A DNA stretch of 64,000 nucleotides, taken from NCBI RefSeq assembly GCF_900101605.1, contig NZ_FMUR01000010.1:111891-175890 (forward strand), given 5' to 3'. Below, piece by piece: positions 1 through 8,693 of this stretch. The position numbers and the translations under genes are program-made. Position 1 is the stretch's first letter, and the number at the start of each line of letters is the position of its first letter. The notes beneath the pieces were generated by a model. The model was not told the origin of the DNA and ran no database searches. It saw only the letters and a list, made by a program, of their open reading frames with translations. Origin of the DNA: Butyrivibrio hungatei. Its GTDB lineage: Bacteria > Bacillota > Clostridia > Lachnospirales > Lachnospiraceae.

Positions 1-2
1 TT

Positions 3-509
3 GCCTCGGAATGTAAGAATGAAAAGATCCTTGATTATCTGAGTTCCGTAGATTGCAAACTTGCACATACAAGAGTTAACAGCTATACGGGAAACAGGGC
101 GGTAGATGCAGTCATAAATGAGCTTGTAAAAAACATGGAAGAATCTAAGATCAGATTCGAATATGAGGGCATATTACGAGAAAGAGACGATGTTCAGGAT
201 TTTGATTTCTGCACGATTTTTTACAACGTTCTTCAGAATGCCATAGAGGCATCCAAAGCCTTGGAAGAGGGGCTTAGAGAGGTCAGTGTTGAGGTTAAGA
301 ATGTCGGCGATAAGTCGGGCATTCTCATAAGCAACAACACACTTCTTGATAAAATCCCGACTGAAAAGGAAAGACGTTTTACTACTAAAAAAGATAAGAA
401 TAATCATGGATTCGGCATCCAGAATATCAAGGATGTCGTCCAAAAACATAACGGAATCTATGAAGCACGTATCGCTGACTCACGTTATATAGTGACAATC
501 GTGATATAA
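3..509 (+). CDS. Sensor histidine kinase, GHKL ATPase domain (5' truncated)
   Basis: The reading frame is open from the first base of the window, so only the C-terminal part of the protein is present. It shows an N-box (NVLQNAIEA) and a G-box (HGFGIQNIKDVV), the ATP-binding signature of GHKL kinases of the AgrC type, which usually serve peptide-sensing two-component systems. No partner response regulator is visible because the upstream side lies outside the window. The stop TAA is at 507-509. The domain call is good; the signal sensed is unknown. Confidence 0.8.
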   Translation, partial: ASECKNEKILDYLSSVDCKLAHTRVNSYTGNRAVDAVINELVKNMEESKIRFEYEGILRERDDVQDFDFCTIFYNVLQNAIEASKALEEGLREVSVEVKNVGDKSGILISNNTLLDKIPTEKERRFTTKKDKNNHGFGIQNIKDVVQKHNGIYEARIADSRYIVTIVI

Positions 510-520
510 GTTCTTTTACT

Positions 521-530
521 GTGATATAAT
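521..530 (+). promoter_or_regulatory. Probable -10 element for the TrmH-family gene
   Basis: A TATAAT hexamer at 525-530 lies in the 75-bp gap between the kinase stop and the next start codon at 585, preceded by a TG-containing stretch. No convincing -35 hexamer is seen at the usual distance, so this is a tentative call. Confidence 0.35.
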
Positions 531-584
531 ATACATACACGTCGCATAAACATAGCGTGAAATCAGTGACCGAAAGAGGTATAT

Positions 585-1385
585 ATGATAAAGAGTCTAA
601 GCAACGAACGTGTACGTAAGGTTGTAAGCTATATACAAAAAAGTAAGGCCAGAAAAGAAAGCAACGTATTTGTTATAGAAGGTATGAAGATGCTTAGGGA
701 AGCGCCTGTTCTTCAGGTCAGAGAGGCGTACGTGACAGAGAAATTTCTGGACGGTGCTTCGGAGGAAGACAAAGAGATCCTTTGGAGATACGGGGCTGAA
801 ACGGTGACGGACGAAGTTATGAAGAAAATGGCGGATACTCGCACACCGCAAGGGGTTTTGGCGGTTGTGAGCATGTATCAATACTCGGAGGAAGAGGTAC
901 TGGATGGGTATAAAGAGATGGGGATAGAGAAACCTCTTTTACTCATACTTGAGAATATTCAGGATCCCGGAAATCTGGGAACCATGTTGAGATCGTCGGA
1001 GGGCGCGGGTGTAACGGGGGTTATACTGAGTAAGGGCTCTGCCGACGTTTATAATCCCAAGGTAATTCGCTCAACCATGGGATCTATATTCAGAATGCCA
1101 TTTATGTATGTGGATAACCTTCCCGCTTTTGTGGAAAAACTTTCGGAAAGAGGGATAAAGACATACGCTGCACATCTTAAGGGAAAAAGAAATTACGACA
1201 AATTTGATTATACGAAGCCAACTGCTTTTCTCATTGGAAATGAAGGTAACGGATTGTCCAAAGAGACGGCTGATGCGGCATCGGAATATGTGATGATACC
1301 GATGAAAGGGCAGGTTGAATCAATGAATGCTGCGACTTCAGCGGCTATACTTACATTTGAAGCATCCAGACAGAGGAGGAAATAA
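585..1385 (+). CDS. TrmH/SpoU-family RNA 2'-O-methyltransferase
   Basis: A 266-residue SPOUT methyltransferase. An N-terminal substrate-binding domain (about residues 1-105) is followed by the catalytic domain with the three SpoU motifs: NIQDPGNLGTMLRSSE near residue 121, LIGNEGNGLS, and the C-terminal PMKGQVESMNAATSAAI that forms the trefoil-knot AdoMet site. The family methylates ribose 2'-OH of rRNA or tRNA; the exact target cannot be read from sequence. AAAGAGGT at 573-580 sets the ATG at 585. proC follows after 5 bp, suggesting cotranscription. Confidence 0.9.
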   Translation: MIKSLSNERVRKVVSYIQKSKARKESNVFVIEGMKMLREAPVLQVREAYVTEKFLDGASEEDKEILWRYGAETVTDEVMKKMADTRTPQGVLAVVSMYQYSEEEVLDGYKEMGIEKPLLLILENIQDPGNLGTMLRSSEGAGVTGVILSKGSADVYNPKVIRSTMGSIFRMPFMYVDNLPAFVEKLSERGIKTYAAHLKGKRNYDKFDYTKPTAFLIGNEGNGLSKETADAASEYVMIPMKGQVESMNAATSAAILTFEASRQRRK

Positions 1386-1390
1386 AGAAA

Positions 1391-2185
1391 ATGAAATTAG
1401 GATTTATCGGACTTGGAAACATGGCAAAGGCGATGATCGGCGGAATTATTGCCAAAGGACTTATGGGACCGGATGATATCATAGGAACTGCGGCTACCGA
1501 AGAGACATGCGCTAAAGTTGCCAAAAAATACGGAATTCAGACACTCAGCTCAAATGCTGCCGTGGCAAAGGAGGCTGACATCATAATTCTTGCCGTTAAG
1601 CCTCAGTATTTAAAGGTTGTTATCGCAGATATCATGGACAATGTCGATGACAGCAAGGTAATCGTAAGCATTGCCGCCGGAAAGACAATAAATTGGCTTC
1701 AGAATGAATTTGAGAAGCAGGTTAAGATCGTAAGAGTAATGCCAAACACACCGGCTCTTGTACTTGAGGGATGTTCGGCGGTCTGCAGAAACGATCTTGT
1801 GGATGACGACAATTATAAGTTTGTAAAAGAGCTTCTCGGAAGCTTTGGAAAAGCCTACACGGTTCCTGAATCTCTCATGGATGTCGTTGTCGGAGTAAGC
1901 GGTTCATCACCTGCTTACGTATTTATGTTTATCGAAGCTATGGCAGATGCGGCTGTAGAGGGCGGAATGCCGAGAAAACAGGCATATGAGTTCGCTGCTC
2001 AGTCGGTTCTTGGAAGTGCCAAGATGGTACTTGAGACAGGAAAGCATCCAGGTGAATTGAAAGACATGGTATGCTCACCTGCGGGAACGACGATCGATGC
2101 AGTTCACGTTCTTGAAGAAAACGGATTCAGAGGTACTGTCATGAACGCGGTAACCGCGTGCATAGAAAAGAGCAGAAGCCTTTGA
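1391..2185 (+). CDS. proC: Pyrroline-5-carboxylate reductase
   Basis: 264 residues, the normal length for ProC, the NAD(P)H-dependent last step of proline synthesis. The N-terminal Rossmann motif GFIGLGNMAKAMIGG binds the cofactor. The C-terminal dimerisation and substrate region holds SGSSPAYVFMFIEAMADAA and the conserved CSPAGTTIDAVHVLEE. A GAGGAGG ribosome site sits just upstream and overlaps the end of the methyltransferase gene, so the two form a tight pair. Confidence 0.95.
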   Translation: MKLGFIGLGNMAKAMIGGIIAKGLMGPDDIIGTAATEETCAKVAKKYGIQTLSSNAAVAKEADIIILAVKPQYLKVVIADIMDNVDDSKVIVSIAAGKTINWLQNEFEKQVKIVRVMPNTPALVLEGCSAVCRNDLVDDDNYKFVKELLGSFGKAYTVPESLMDVVVGVSGSSPAYVFMFIEAMADAAVEGGMPRKQAYEFAAQSVLGSAKMVLETGKHPGELKDMVCSPAGTTIDAVHVLEENGFRGTVMNAVTACIEKSRSL

Positions 2186-2221
2186 AATATCTGCATTTAC
2201 AGACATGATAAAGTATAAAAT

Positions 2222-2250
2222 TTGACAAAAAAAGATATATTTGCTAATAT
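2222..2250 (+). promoter_or_regulatory. Sigma-A promoter for the cell wall hydrolase
   Basis: TTGACA at 2222-2227, a 17-bp spacer, and TAATAT at 2245-2250 preceded by TGC (extended -10). It lies about 85 bp upstream of the hydrolase ATG and downstream of proC, so it marks a new transcription unit. Confidence 0.7.
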
Positions 2251-2334
2251 CTCTACTACAGTGTTTTGCTAACGTTAACAAGTCGAAACATAAATGTAAT
2301 ATTATTTAGTAGGAATTTATAGGAAGCAAACGGA

Positions 2335-3495
2335 ATGAATAGAGTTATGAAGTTATTCTTGGAGGTTTCGAAGCAGCTATTTACATGGGCTTTGATCATT
2401 GTACTTTTTATATCTCAGGGAATAACAGCAGAGGCTAAGAGAAGTTCGTACAGAGCTAAACCTTGTGCGGATCTCTCAGCAGGAATATCAGATATTGTCA
2501 GTCCGGTAACGCCTCTTGGTGTTGACAAAACTTCAACGGAAGCAAGGGTACTTGGAAATAGCAGCAAATCCTCCGAAGCAATGAGCGCGTCGTCTTCAAG
2601 CTCAAGCAGTGAAGAAAGCAAGCTTGTAATGTCTAAAGGAGCAGAAGCTATGTATATTCTGGCATCGCCTGACAGCATGTCGGAAGAAGATGGCAACAAA
2701 GTTGGTGTTCTTTACAAGGACTGTGGCGGCAAAATCTTAGAAAGAAAAGACGGCTGGACCAAGCTTAGTTCAGGTGATGTGATCGGATGGGCCAAAGATG
2801 ATAATCTTTTGTTCGACGATGACGCACAGAAGCTTGCATCCGAAGTCGGAAAGCAGATCGTAACCAATCATAGCAGTGCGCTTAAAGTAAGAGCAGATGA
2901 TTCAGATGATGCCAAAGTTATCGGCGTTCTTGGTGAAAAGTCTTTCGTGGACATGATCGAGGACCTGGGCAACGGATGGATAGCTGTGGATTACAACGAT
3001 CATAAAGGATTTGTTCAGTCTGAGTATGTGAGTACAGACTTTAAGATTGACCAGGGTAAGTCGATGGCAGCGATCAAGATGCGCGAAGTCGACAAGAAGG
3101 GCAGGCAGGCAGCCAAGGAGCCGTCTCTTCGAGAGAACAGAGGCGCTGTGGATGCAAGTGCTGATGAGCTTAAACTTCTTGCCGCACTTATCCAGTGTGA
3201 GGCCGGTAACCAGCCATATGACGGCAGAGTTGCGGTCGGAGCAGTCGTTATGAACAGAGTTAAGAGCGGAGCCTATCCTAACAGCATCTATAATGTTATT
3301 TATGCTTCAGGACAGTTCACACCGGCACTTAACGGAACGGTTGCAAAGGTTTACGACAGCGATAAAATTTATGATATGAATTATCAGGCTGCCCAGGCAG
3401 CGCTTAACGGTGAAACAACAGTCGGATCGGCACTTCACTTTAGAAGAGTCAACGGCCGTGAGGGAATTATCATCGGAGAGCACGTATTTTGGTGA
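2335..3495 (+). CDS. SleB-like cell wall hydrolase with SH3-type repeats
   Basis: 386 residues. The N-terminus has a basic start and a hydrophobic stretch (LFTWALIIVLFISQ) typical of a secretion signal, then a Ser-rich low-complexity linker near residues 80-105. Two SH3-like segments follow (about 115-165 and 180-230; VIGVLGEKSFVDMIEDLGNGW). The C-terminus is a Hydrolase_2 (SleB) domain with LAALIQCEAGNQPYDGRVAV and VVMNRVKSGAYPNSI; the Glu in QCEAGN matches the catalytic acid of this lytic-transglycosylase-like family. Role: secreted peptidoglycan cleavage. Monocistronic between its own promoter and a terminator. Confidence 0.88.
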   Translation: MNRVMKLFLEVSKQLFTWALIIVLFISQGITAEAKRSSYRAKPCADLSAGISDIVSPVTPLGVDKTSTEARVLGNSSKSSEAMSASSSSSSSEESKLVMSKGAEAMYILASPDSMSEEDGNKVGVLYKDCGGKILERKDGWTKLSSGDVIGWAKDDNLLFDDDAQKLASEVGKQIVTNHSSALKVRADDSDDAKVIGVLGEKSFVDMIEDLGNGWIAVDYNDHKGFVQSEYVSTDFKIDQGKSMAAIKMREVDKKGRQAAKEPSLRENRGAVDASADELKLLAALIQCEAGNQPYDGRVAVGAVVMNRVKSGAYPNSIYNVIYASGQFTPALNGTVAKVYDSDKIYDMNYQAAQAALNGETTVGSALHFRRVNGREGIIIGEHVFW

Positions 3496-3502
3496 TATTA
3501 TG

Positions 3503-3532
3503 AGGGATTGCAGAAATGCAGTCCCTTATTTA
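3503..3532 (+). terminator. Intrinsic terminator with GAAA tetraloop
   Basis: A 10-bp stem, AGGGATTGCA (3503-3512) with TGCAGTCCCT (3517-3526), closes a GAAA tetraloop and is followed by a short TTATTT tract. It ends the hydrolase unit 8 bp after its stop codon. Confidence 0.8.
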
Positions 3533-3593
3533 CAATATAAAGGCAGAGTGCAATAATAGTGCATACATATATTACCGAACGGAGGAGCATTAC

Positions 3594-4586
3594 ATGAACT
3601 TAAAAGGACGCGATTTTTTGAAACTTCTTGATTATTCTGCAGAGGAGATTGAATATCTTATAGATCTTGCAGCAGAGCTTAAGAGAAAGAAAAAAGAGGG
3701 TATTCTCCACGATGAACTCAGAGGAAAGAATATTGCTCTTGTTTTTGAGAAGACAAGTACGCGTACCAGATGCTCTTTTGAAGTTGCAGCTTCGGATCTT
3801 GGAATGGGATCGACTTTCCTCAATCCGACAGACTCTCAGATTGGAAAAAAAGAGAGTATCGCCGATACTGCACGAGTTCTTGCAGGTATGTTCGATGGAA
3901 TTGAGTACAGGGGCTTTGATCAGGAGATTGTTGAAACTCTTGCAAAGTACAGTAAAATTCCCGTATGGAACGGACTTACAAATGAATTCCATCCCACACA
4001 GATGCTTGCAGATATGCTTACTATTAAGGAACATTTTGGCAAACTTAAGGGACTTCACCTTGCATACATGGGTGATGCCAGATATAACACAGGTAACTCA
4101 CTTATGGTCGTATGTGCTAAGCTCGGCCTTGATTTTACCGTTGTATCAAATAAAAAATATTTCCCTTCAGAGGAACTTGTAAACACATGTAAAGAAATTG
4201 CCGCACAGTCAGGCTCTTCTATAAACTTCAGCGAAGATCCGATAGAAGGAACAAAGGGTGCAGATATTGTTTATACAGATATATGGGTTTCCATGGGTGA
4301 GCCCGACAGTATCTGGGAGGAGAGGATAAAAGACCTTCATCCTTATCAGGTAACTATGGATATCATGAAGAATGCGGGAGAAAATAGCGTATTCATGCAC
4401 TGTCTTCCTTCATTCCACGATCTCAATACAGTGATCGGAAAAGAGATCAAGGAGAAATTCGGCCTTGATGAGATGGAAGTTACGGACGAAGTGTTTGAGT
4501 CAGAAAGGTCTATAGTGTTCGATGAGGCTGAGAACCGCATGCACACTATAAAGGCTGTGATGTTGGCAACAATAAAAGGAAATTGA
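3594..4586 (+). CDS. argF: Ornithine carbamoyltransferase
   Basis: Starting at the ATG at 3594, preceded by GGAGG at 3581, gives 330 residues, the usual OTC length; the longer frame from 3516 lacks a ribosome site. The carbamoyl-phosphate motif STRTR, the HPTQMLAD loop and the HCLPS motif with the catalytic Cys are all present, as is the SMG ornithine loop. It converts ornithine plus carbamoyl phosphate to citrulline in arginine synthesis. An arginine-catabolic role (arcB) cannot be excluded by sequence alone, but no arcA or arcC is nearby. Confidence 0.93.
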   Translation: MNLKGRDFLKLLDYSAEEIEYLIDLAAELKRKKKEGILHDELRGKNIALVFEKTSTRTRCSFEVAASDLGMGSTFLNPTDSQIGKKESIADTARVLAGMFDGIEYRGFDQEIVETLAKYSKIPVWNGLTNEFHPTQMLADMLTIKEHFGKLKGLHLAYMGDARYNTGNSLMVVCAKLGLDFTVVSNKKYFPSEELVNTCKEIAAQSGSSINFSEDPIEGTKGADIVYTDIWVSMGEPDSIWEERIKDLHPYQVTMDIMKNAGENSVFMHCLPSFHDLNTVIGKEIKEKFGLDEMEVTDEVFESERSIVFDEAENRMHTIKAVMLATIKGN

Positions 4587-4588
4587 TA

Positions 4589-5407
4589 ATGCTAAATGCA
4601 GAAAATATAAGGGGGCAGCTCGGTACCAAGTGGGCTGCCCGTAACCTTATCTTTAAGGAAGTAACGGAATCTACAAATGACGATGCAAAAGTGCTCGGAG
4701 AAGAGGGCGCACCACACGGAACTCTCGTTGTTGCGGATGTTCAGACAAGCGGGAGAGGATCGCGCGGAAGGAGCTGGGAAACTCCGGGTGGCAGCAATAT
4801 TGCAATGAGTCTTCTTATCAGACCTACTGCAACACCTGACAAAGTATCGGTTCTTACGCTCATTATGGGCCTTTCTATTGCTCAGGGTGTTGAGGACCTT
4901 TTTGCCATGAACGAAGATATTGCAGATTTTCCGCAGATCAAATGGCCGAATGACGTAGTTATCGCGGGTAAAAAAATCTGTGGAATACTTACGGAACTTC
5001 ATATGAATAACGACAATACCATAAATAACGTGGTCATAGGAGTTGGAATTAACGCCAATATGACTTCTTTTCCGGAGGAGATAGAAAAGATTGCAGGCTC
5101 TATCTATACCCAGACGGGATTTAAAGTTGACAGGGCAAGCGTTGTCGCCGCATGTATGAAGCGATTTGAAGAAAACTATGAGAAATATGAGAGGACCTAT
5201 GATCTGTCTCTTTTAAAAGAAGAATATGAGGAGAGACTCATAAACAGAGACAGGACGGTCAAAATTTTAGATCCCGCCGGAGAGTATGAGGCGGTTGCCT
5301 TGGGAATCGGAAACGACGGGGCACTGAAGGTCAGAGTTTCTGACGGAAGTATTGTTGATATAAACGCGGGCGAAGTATCCGTGCGTGGATTGTACGGATA
5401 TGTGTGA
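4589..5407 (+). CDS. birA: Biotin-[acetyl-CoA-carboxylase] ligase, no N-terminal repressor domain
   Basis: 272 residues. The biotin-binding loop is seen as QTSGRGSRGRSWETPGG, followed by the ligase motif KWPNDVVIAGKKICGIL; the C-terminal SH3-like domain follows. It attaches biotin to the acetyl-CoA carboxylase carrier protein. The DNA-binding HTH found in bifunctional BirA is absent, so it is probably ligase only. An in-frame TTG at 4583 overlaps the argF stop; the ATG at 4589, with AAAGGA 8 nt upstream, is the better start. It follows argF directly and precedes coaX by 18 bp. Confidence 0.92.
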   Translation: MLNAENIRGQLGTKWAARNLIFKEVTESTNDDAKVLGEEGAPHGTLVVADVQTSGRGSRGRSWETPGGSNIAMSLLIRPTATPDKVSVLTLIMGLSIAQGVEDLFAMNEDIADFPQIKWPNDVVIAGKKICGILTELHMNNDNTINNVVIGVGINANMTSFPEEIEKIAGSIYTQTGFKVDRASVVAACMKRFEENYEKYERTYDLSLLKEEYEERLINRDRTVKILDPAGEYEAVALGIGNDGALKVRVSDGSIVDINAGEVSVRGLYGYV

Positions 5408-5425
5408 TTGTGAACGGAGGATAAT

Positions 5426-6199
5426 ATGATTCTGGTAATTGATGTGGGAAACACCAATATTACGTTCGGAGTTTTTTCACAGGATGAGCTCGTCAGCTCT
5501 TTTCGAATGACGACGCAGATGCCGAGAACTTCCGATGAGTTTGGGATAAATCTTTTGACACTTCTAAGTTCAAACGGAGTAACGACGGATGATATCGAGG
5601 GCGTAATGATCGCAAGCGTAGTGCCTAAGACAATGCACGCTCTTGTAAATGCAATAGAGAAATATATCGGAAAAAGACCTTATATAGTTGGCCCCGGGAT
5701 CAAGACGGGGATTAAGATCGCAACCGATAATCCTAGAGAGATAGGCCCCGACCTTATCGCAGGTGCTGTCGGAGCATATGAACTTTACGGCGGACCTGTT
5801 ATGATAATCGATTTTGGAACAGCGACGACTTATGTGACCGTAAATGCGGAAGGCGAGTTTTTTGCGGGGGTTGTGGCTCCCGGAATTGGAATTTCGGCTA
5901 AGGCTCTGTGGCAGGATACGGCAAAGCTTCCTGAGATTGAGATTGCAAAGCCCAAGAGCATTCTTGCAAAAGAGACTATCTCAAGTATGCAGGCGGGACT
6001 TGTGTACGGACAGATAGGACAGACCAAGTACATAATACAAGAGATGAAAAAAGAAGCAAAGATGCCCGATATGAAAGTTGTGGCGACGGGAGGTCTCGGA
6101 AGGCTCATTTCAGCTGAGACTGAAGAGATAGACATCTACGATCCGATACTTATACTTGAGGGGCTCAAGGTGCTTTATGACAAGAACAGAAGAAAATAA
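5426..6199 (+). CDS. coaX: Type III pantothenate kinase
   Basis: 257 residues. The N-terminal [10 protein letters not shown] phosphate loop is typical of CoaX within the ASKHA fold. [28 protein letters not shown] holds the second conserved acid motif, and an [13 protein letters not shown] segment and an ATGGLG motif are present. It catalyses the first step of coenzyme A synthesis. GGAGG lies 6 nt upstream of the ATG. The gene lies between birA and an acidic hypothetical in what looks like one operon running to dusB. Confidence 0.95.
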   Translation: MILVIDVGNTNITFGVFSQDELVSSFRMTTQMPRTSDEFGINLLTLLSSNGVTTDDIEGVMIASVVPKTMHALVNAIEKYIGKRPYIVGPGIKTGIKIATDNPREIGPDLIAGAVGAYELYGGPVMIIDFGTATTYVTVNAEGEFFAGVVAPGIGISAKALWQDTAKLPEIEIAKPKSILAKETISSMQAGLVYGQIGQTKYIIQEMKKEAKMPDMKVVATGGLGRLISAETEEIDIYDPILILEGLKVLYDKNRRK

Positions 6200-6220
6200 T
6201 AGATGGAGATTTTAGTATAG

Positions 6221-6853
6221 ATGGCAGGTTTTTTTGAAAAATTCAGTAGAAAGTTTAGTGAAGAGCCGAGTTTTGCGGAGGAATACAGTAAGGAAACCGA
6301 AAGAAAACCAAGCTTTTCGGAAGAGTATAATATGGAACTTAGCAGAGAGGAACCTTCTTTGGAAGAAAAAAATGAAGAGTCCGGTAGTGAGACTGAGTTT
6401 GAAAAAGAGTATAAAAAAGAATTTCGCGAAGATCCCGTAATTGACGAGTTTCATATAGATAAAATGAACAAGACCAATAAAGGGCGCGTGTTTGAGGAAA
6501 ATGCAGACGGAAGAGTGGTTCTTTGCGGAGCAAATGCGTATGAGCTTAAGTATTATTTTAATCCTTTGTTCAGGCAGATTCCTGAAAGTATTAAAAAAGA
6601 GCTCAATATTATAAGTGTTCTTTTTACCCAGGAGGCAGGCGGTATATTTACCATTCTCTTTGAGAAGGATGGAACTATCAGCATAGAGACAAACGCTGAT
6701 GAAGAGGATATCACTTACGATGAGATAACGGCGGGACTTCTTGTCGGTGAAGTCAGAAGAAAGAGACAGGATCTTTTTGAAGCTCTCGGATTGTATTACA
6801 GGATCTATGTGCTTCACGAGAATCCGGCCGAATTATTGGGAGATGAAGATTAA
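6221..6853 (+). CDS. Acidic hypothetical protein (possible DUF6145 member)
   Basis: 210 residues that I do not recognise with certainty. The first 75 residues are highly charged and repetitive (FSEEPSFAEEYSKE, SFSEEYNMELSREEPSLEE), suggesting a disordered tail. From about residue 80 there is a compact domain with RVVLCGANAYELKYYFNP and a C-terminal helix LFEALGLYYRIYVLHENP. Lachnospiraceae carry a small uncharacterised family between coaX and dusB, and this may be it. The stop overlaps the dusB start by 1 nt, which supports the plus-strand reading over the long antisense frame. Confidence 0.6.
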   Translation: MAGFFEKFSRKFSEEPSFAEEYSKETERKPSFSEEYNMELSREEPSLEEKNEESGSETEFEKEYKKEFREDPVIDEFHIDKMNKTNKGRVFEENADGRVVLCGANAYELKYYFNPLFRQIPESIKKELNIISVLFTQEAGGIFTILFEKDGTISIETNADEEDITYDEITAGLLVGEVRRKRQDLFEALGLYYRIYVLHENPAELLGDED

Positions 6854-7833
6854 TGCCGGGGTATGGCAAGTTGCAGATAGGCAACGTCACTCTTGATAAC
6901 AATATAATACTTGGGCCGATGGCGGGAGTTTCGGACCTTCCGTTCAGGATTCTGTGTCATGAAATGGGCGCAGGGCTCGTATGCATGGAGATGGTGAGCG
7001 CCAAGGCCATAATTTACAAGAACAGGAATACGGACATGCTCATAGAAATTCATAAAGATGAGCATCCCGTGTCTTTACAGCTTTTTGGATCGGAACCTGC
7101 CGTAATGCAGGAAGCTGTGGGAATGATCGAGAACAGACCATATGACATACTTGACATAAATATGGGGTGTCCCGTTCCCAAGGTTGTAAGTAACGGGGAA
7201 GGCTCTGCACTTATGAAAAAGCCTGAGCTCATTGAGGAGATAGTTGCCGCTCTTGTCAGAGTTTCTGACAGGCCTGTCACCGTGAAGATCAGAAAAGGAT
7301 TTAATGACAACAGCATAAATGCTGTGGAATGTGCTCTTGCGGCGCAGGAAGGCGGAGCGGAGGCCGTTGCCGTTCATGGGAGGACAAGAGAACAATACTA
7401 TACAGGCGTTGCTGACTGGGATATTATCAGAAAAGTCAAAGAAGCAGTCAGGATTCCGGTTATCGGAAACGGAGACGTTACAGACGGTGAGAGCGCAAAG
7501 AAAATGTTTGAAGAAACAGGCTGCGACGGAGTAATGGTTGCGCGAGCCGCGCAGGGCAATCCGTTTATCTTTAGGGAGATAAAGAGCTTTTTTGAAACAG
7601 GCAAAGCGTGTGAAAGGCCAAGTGCCAAGGAAGTTTACGACACTGTTATAAGGCATGCGGATCTTCAGCTTAAATACAAAGGCGAATACATAGGAATAAG
7701 AGAGATGAGAAAACATGTCTCGTGGTATACATACGGAATGCCGGGAAGTGCCAGATTCAGAAATGAGATAAATCAGATGACGGATATGGATTCTTTAAAA
7801 AAAGCGTGCGAAGCAGTGATGCTTTCTCATTAA
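6853..7833 (+). CDS. dusB: tRNA-dihydrouridine synthase
   Basis: 326 residues. A TIM-barrel flavoenzyme signature is visible: GPMAGVSDLPFR at the N-terminus, the catalytic-Cys motif INMGCPVPKVV, VKIRKGF, AVHGRTREQYYTGVADWD, and GNGDV. It reduces specific uridines in tRNA using FMN and NADPH. The operon partner upstream overlaps by one base. A DusB assignment rather than generic Dus rests on length and Firmicute context next to greA and lysS. Confidence 0.92.
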   Translation: MPGYGKLQIGNVTLDNNIILGPMAGVSDLPFRILCHEMGAGLVCMEMVSAKAIIYKNRNTDMLIEIHKDEHPVSLQLFGSEPAVMQEAVGMIENRPYDILDINMGCPVPKVVSNGEGSALMKKPELIEEIVAALVRVSDRPVTVKIRKGFNDNSINAVECALAAQEGGAEAVAVHGRTREQYYTGVADWDIIRKVKEAVRIPVIGNGDVTDGESAKKMFEETGCDGVMVARAAQGNPFIFREIKSFFETGKACERPSAKEVYDTVIRHADLQLKYKGEYIGIREMRKHVSWYTYGMPGSARFRNEINQMTDMDSLKKACEAVMLSH

Positions 7834-7899
7834 TACCGGTAAATATATCATGCTTAACAATATTTTCGAAACCGTATTGACAGACTGAATTCTATGTGA

Positions 7900-7928
7900 T
7901 TGACACAGTAAATAATAGACTGTATAAT
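7900..7928 (+). promoter_or_regulatory. Consensus sigma-A promoter upstream of greA
   Basis: A perfect TTGACA (7900-7905), a 17-bp spacer and a perfect TATAAT (7923-7928). A second TTGACA-like hexamer at 7878-7883 overlaps upstream. The 125-nt leader to the greA ATG contains no obvious ORF; it includes GTCGCTACGGCGCTTC, which may form a small stem. A strong constitutive promoter fits greA. Confidence 0.85.
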
Positions 7929-8052
7929 ATCCAAGTTAATATAGAATATTGATTTGTGTATTTTTGACTTGACATAAATATGCGCTTGCATTTGAGTGTG
8001 ATGTCGCTACGGCGCTTCACAGACCTGAATATATGAAGGGTAGGACAGAGTA

Positions 8053-8538
8053 ATGGAAGAGAAGAAGAACATTTTAACTTACGAAGGACTTAAGAAATAT
8101 GAGGATGAGCTTCACGAGCTTAAAGTAGTTAAGCGTAAAGAAGTAGCTGAGAAAATTAAGGAAGCAAGAGAGCAGGGAGACCTTTCCGAGAACGCTGAGT
8201 ACGATGCAGCCAAAGATGAGCAGCGCGATATCGAAGCAAGAATCGAAACTCTTGAGAAAATCCTTAAAAACGCTGAGGTAGTTGTAGAGGAAGACGTAGA
8301 CCTCAACAAAATCAGCATCGGATGTAAAGTTAAAATCCGCGACCTCGAGTTCAACGAGGACCTGGAGTACAAAATCGTAGGTTCATCAGAAGCTAACAGT
8401 CTTAAAGGTAAGATTTCAAACGAATCACCTGTAGGAAAAGCACTTCTTGGAGCAAAAAAAGGACAGACTGTATCAGTAGAGACACAGGCTGGCGTCATCA
8501 AATACAAGGTGCTTGGAATTGAGAGATTTGAAAACTGA
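8053..8538 (+). CDS. greA: Transcription elongation factor GreA
   Basis: 161 residues, the standard length. The N-terminal coiled coil carries the hallmark acidic tip ([21 protein letters not shown]), whose acidic residues stimulate RNA polymerase to cleave backtracked transcripts. The C-terminal FKBP-like domain ends ...[21 protein letters not shown]. Single gene between a strong promoter and a terminator, just ahead of lysS, as in many Firmicutes. Confidence 0.97.
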   Translation: MEEKKNILTYEGLKKYEDELHELKVVKRKEVAEKIKEAREQGDLSENAEYDAAKDEQRDIEARIETLEKILKNAEVVVEEDVDLNKISIGCKVKIRDLEFNEDLEYKIVGSSEANSLKGKISNESPVGKALLGAKKGQTVSVETQAGVIKYKVLGIERFEN

Positions 8539-8607
8539 GTAGCTGTACCTGTTTGAGTGTATGCGTGACTCTCAAAGAATTGGTGATTTAAAACAGTGAA
8601 TTTTTTG

Positions 8608-8640
8608 GAGCCGGCGATTAGACATTCGCTGGCTCTTTAT
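8608..8640 (+). terminator. Intrinsic terminator after greA
   Basis: GAGCCGGCGA (8608-8617) pairs with TCGCTGGCTC (8626-8635) around an 8-nt loop, followed by TTTAT. It separates greA from lysS, although readthrough is possible because the T-run is short. Confidence 0.75.
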
Positions 8641-8693
8641 ATGCATAATGGCGGCAGATAAGAGGCCATATAAGATGATACGGAGGAAATAAA

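Noticed and set aside
3516..3593. Upstream start for argF
   Set aside because: The extension covers a terminator hairpin and has no ribosome site; GGAGG supports the ATG at 3594.
6212..6817. 201-codon minus-strand frame opposite the coaX-dusB gap gene
   Set aside because: It is the antisense of a charged plus-strand gene that overlaps dusB by 1 nt and fits the operon; no ribosome site on the minus strand.
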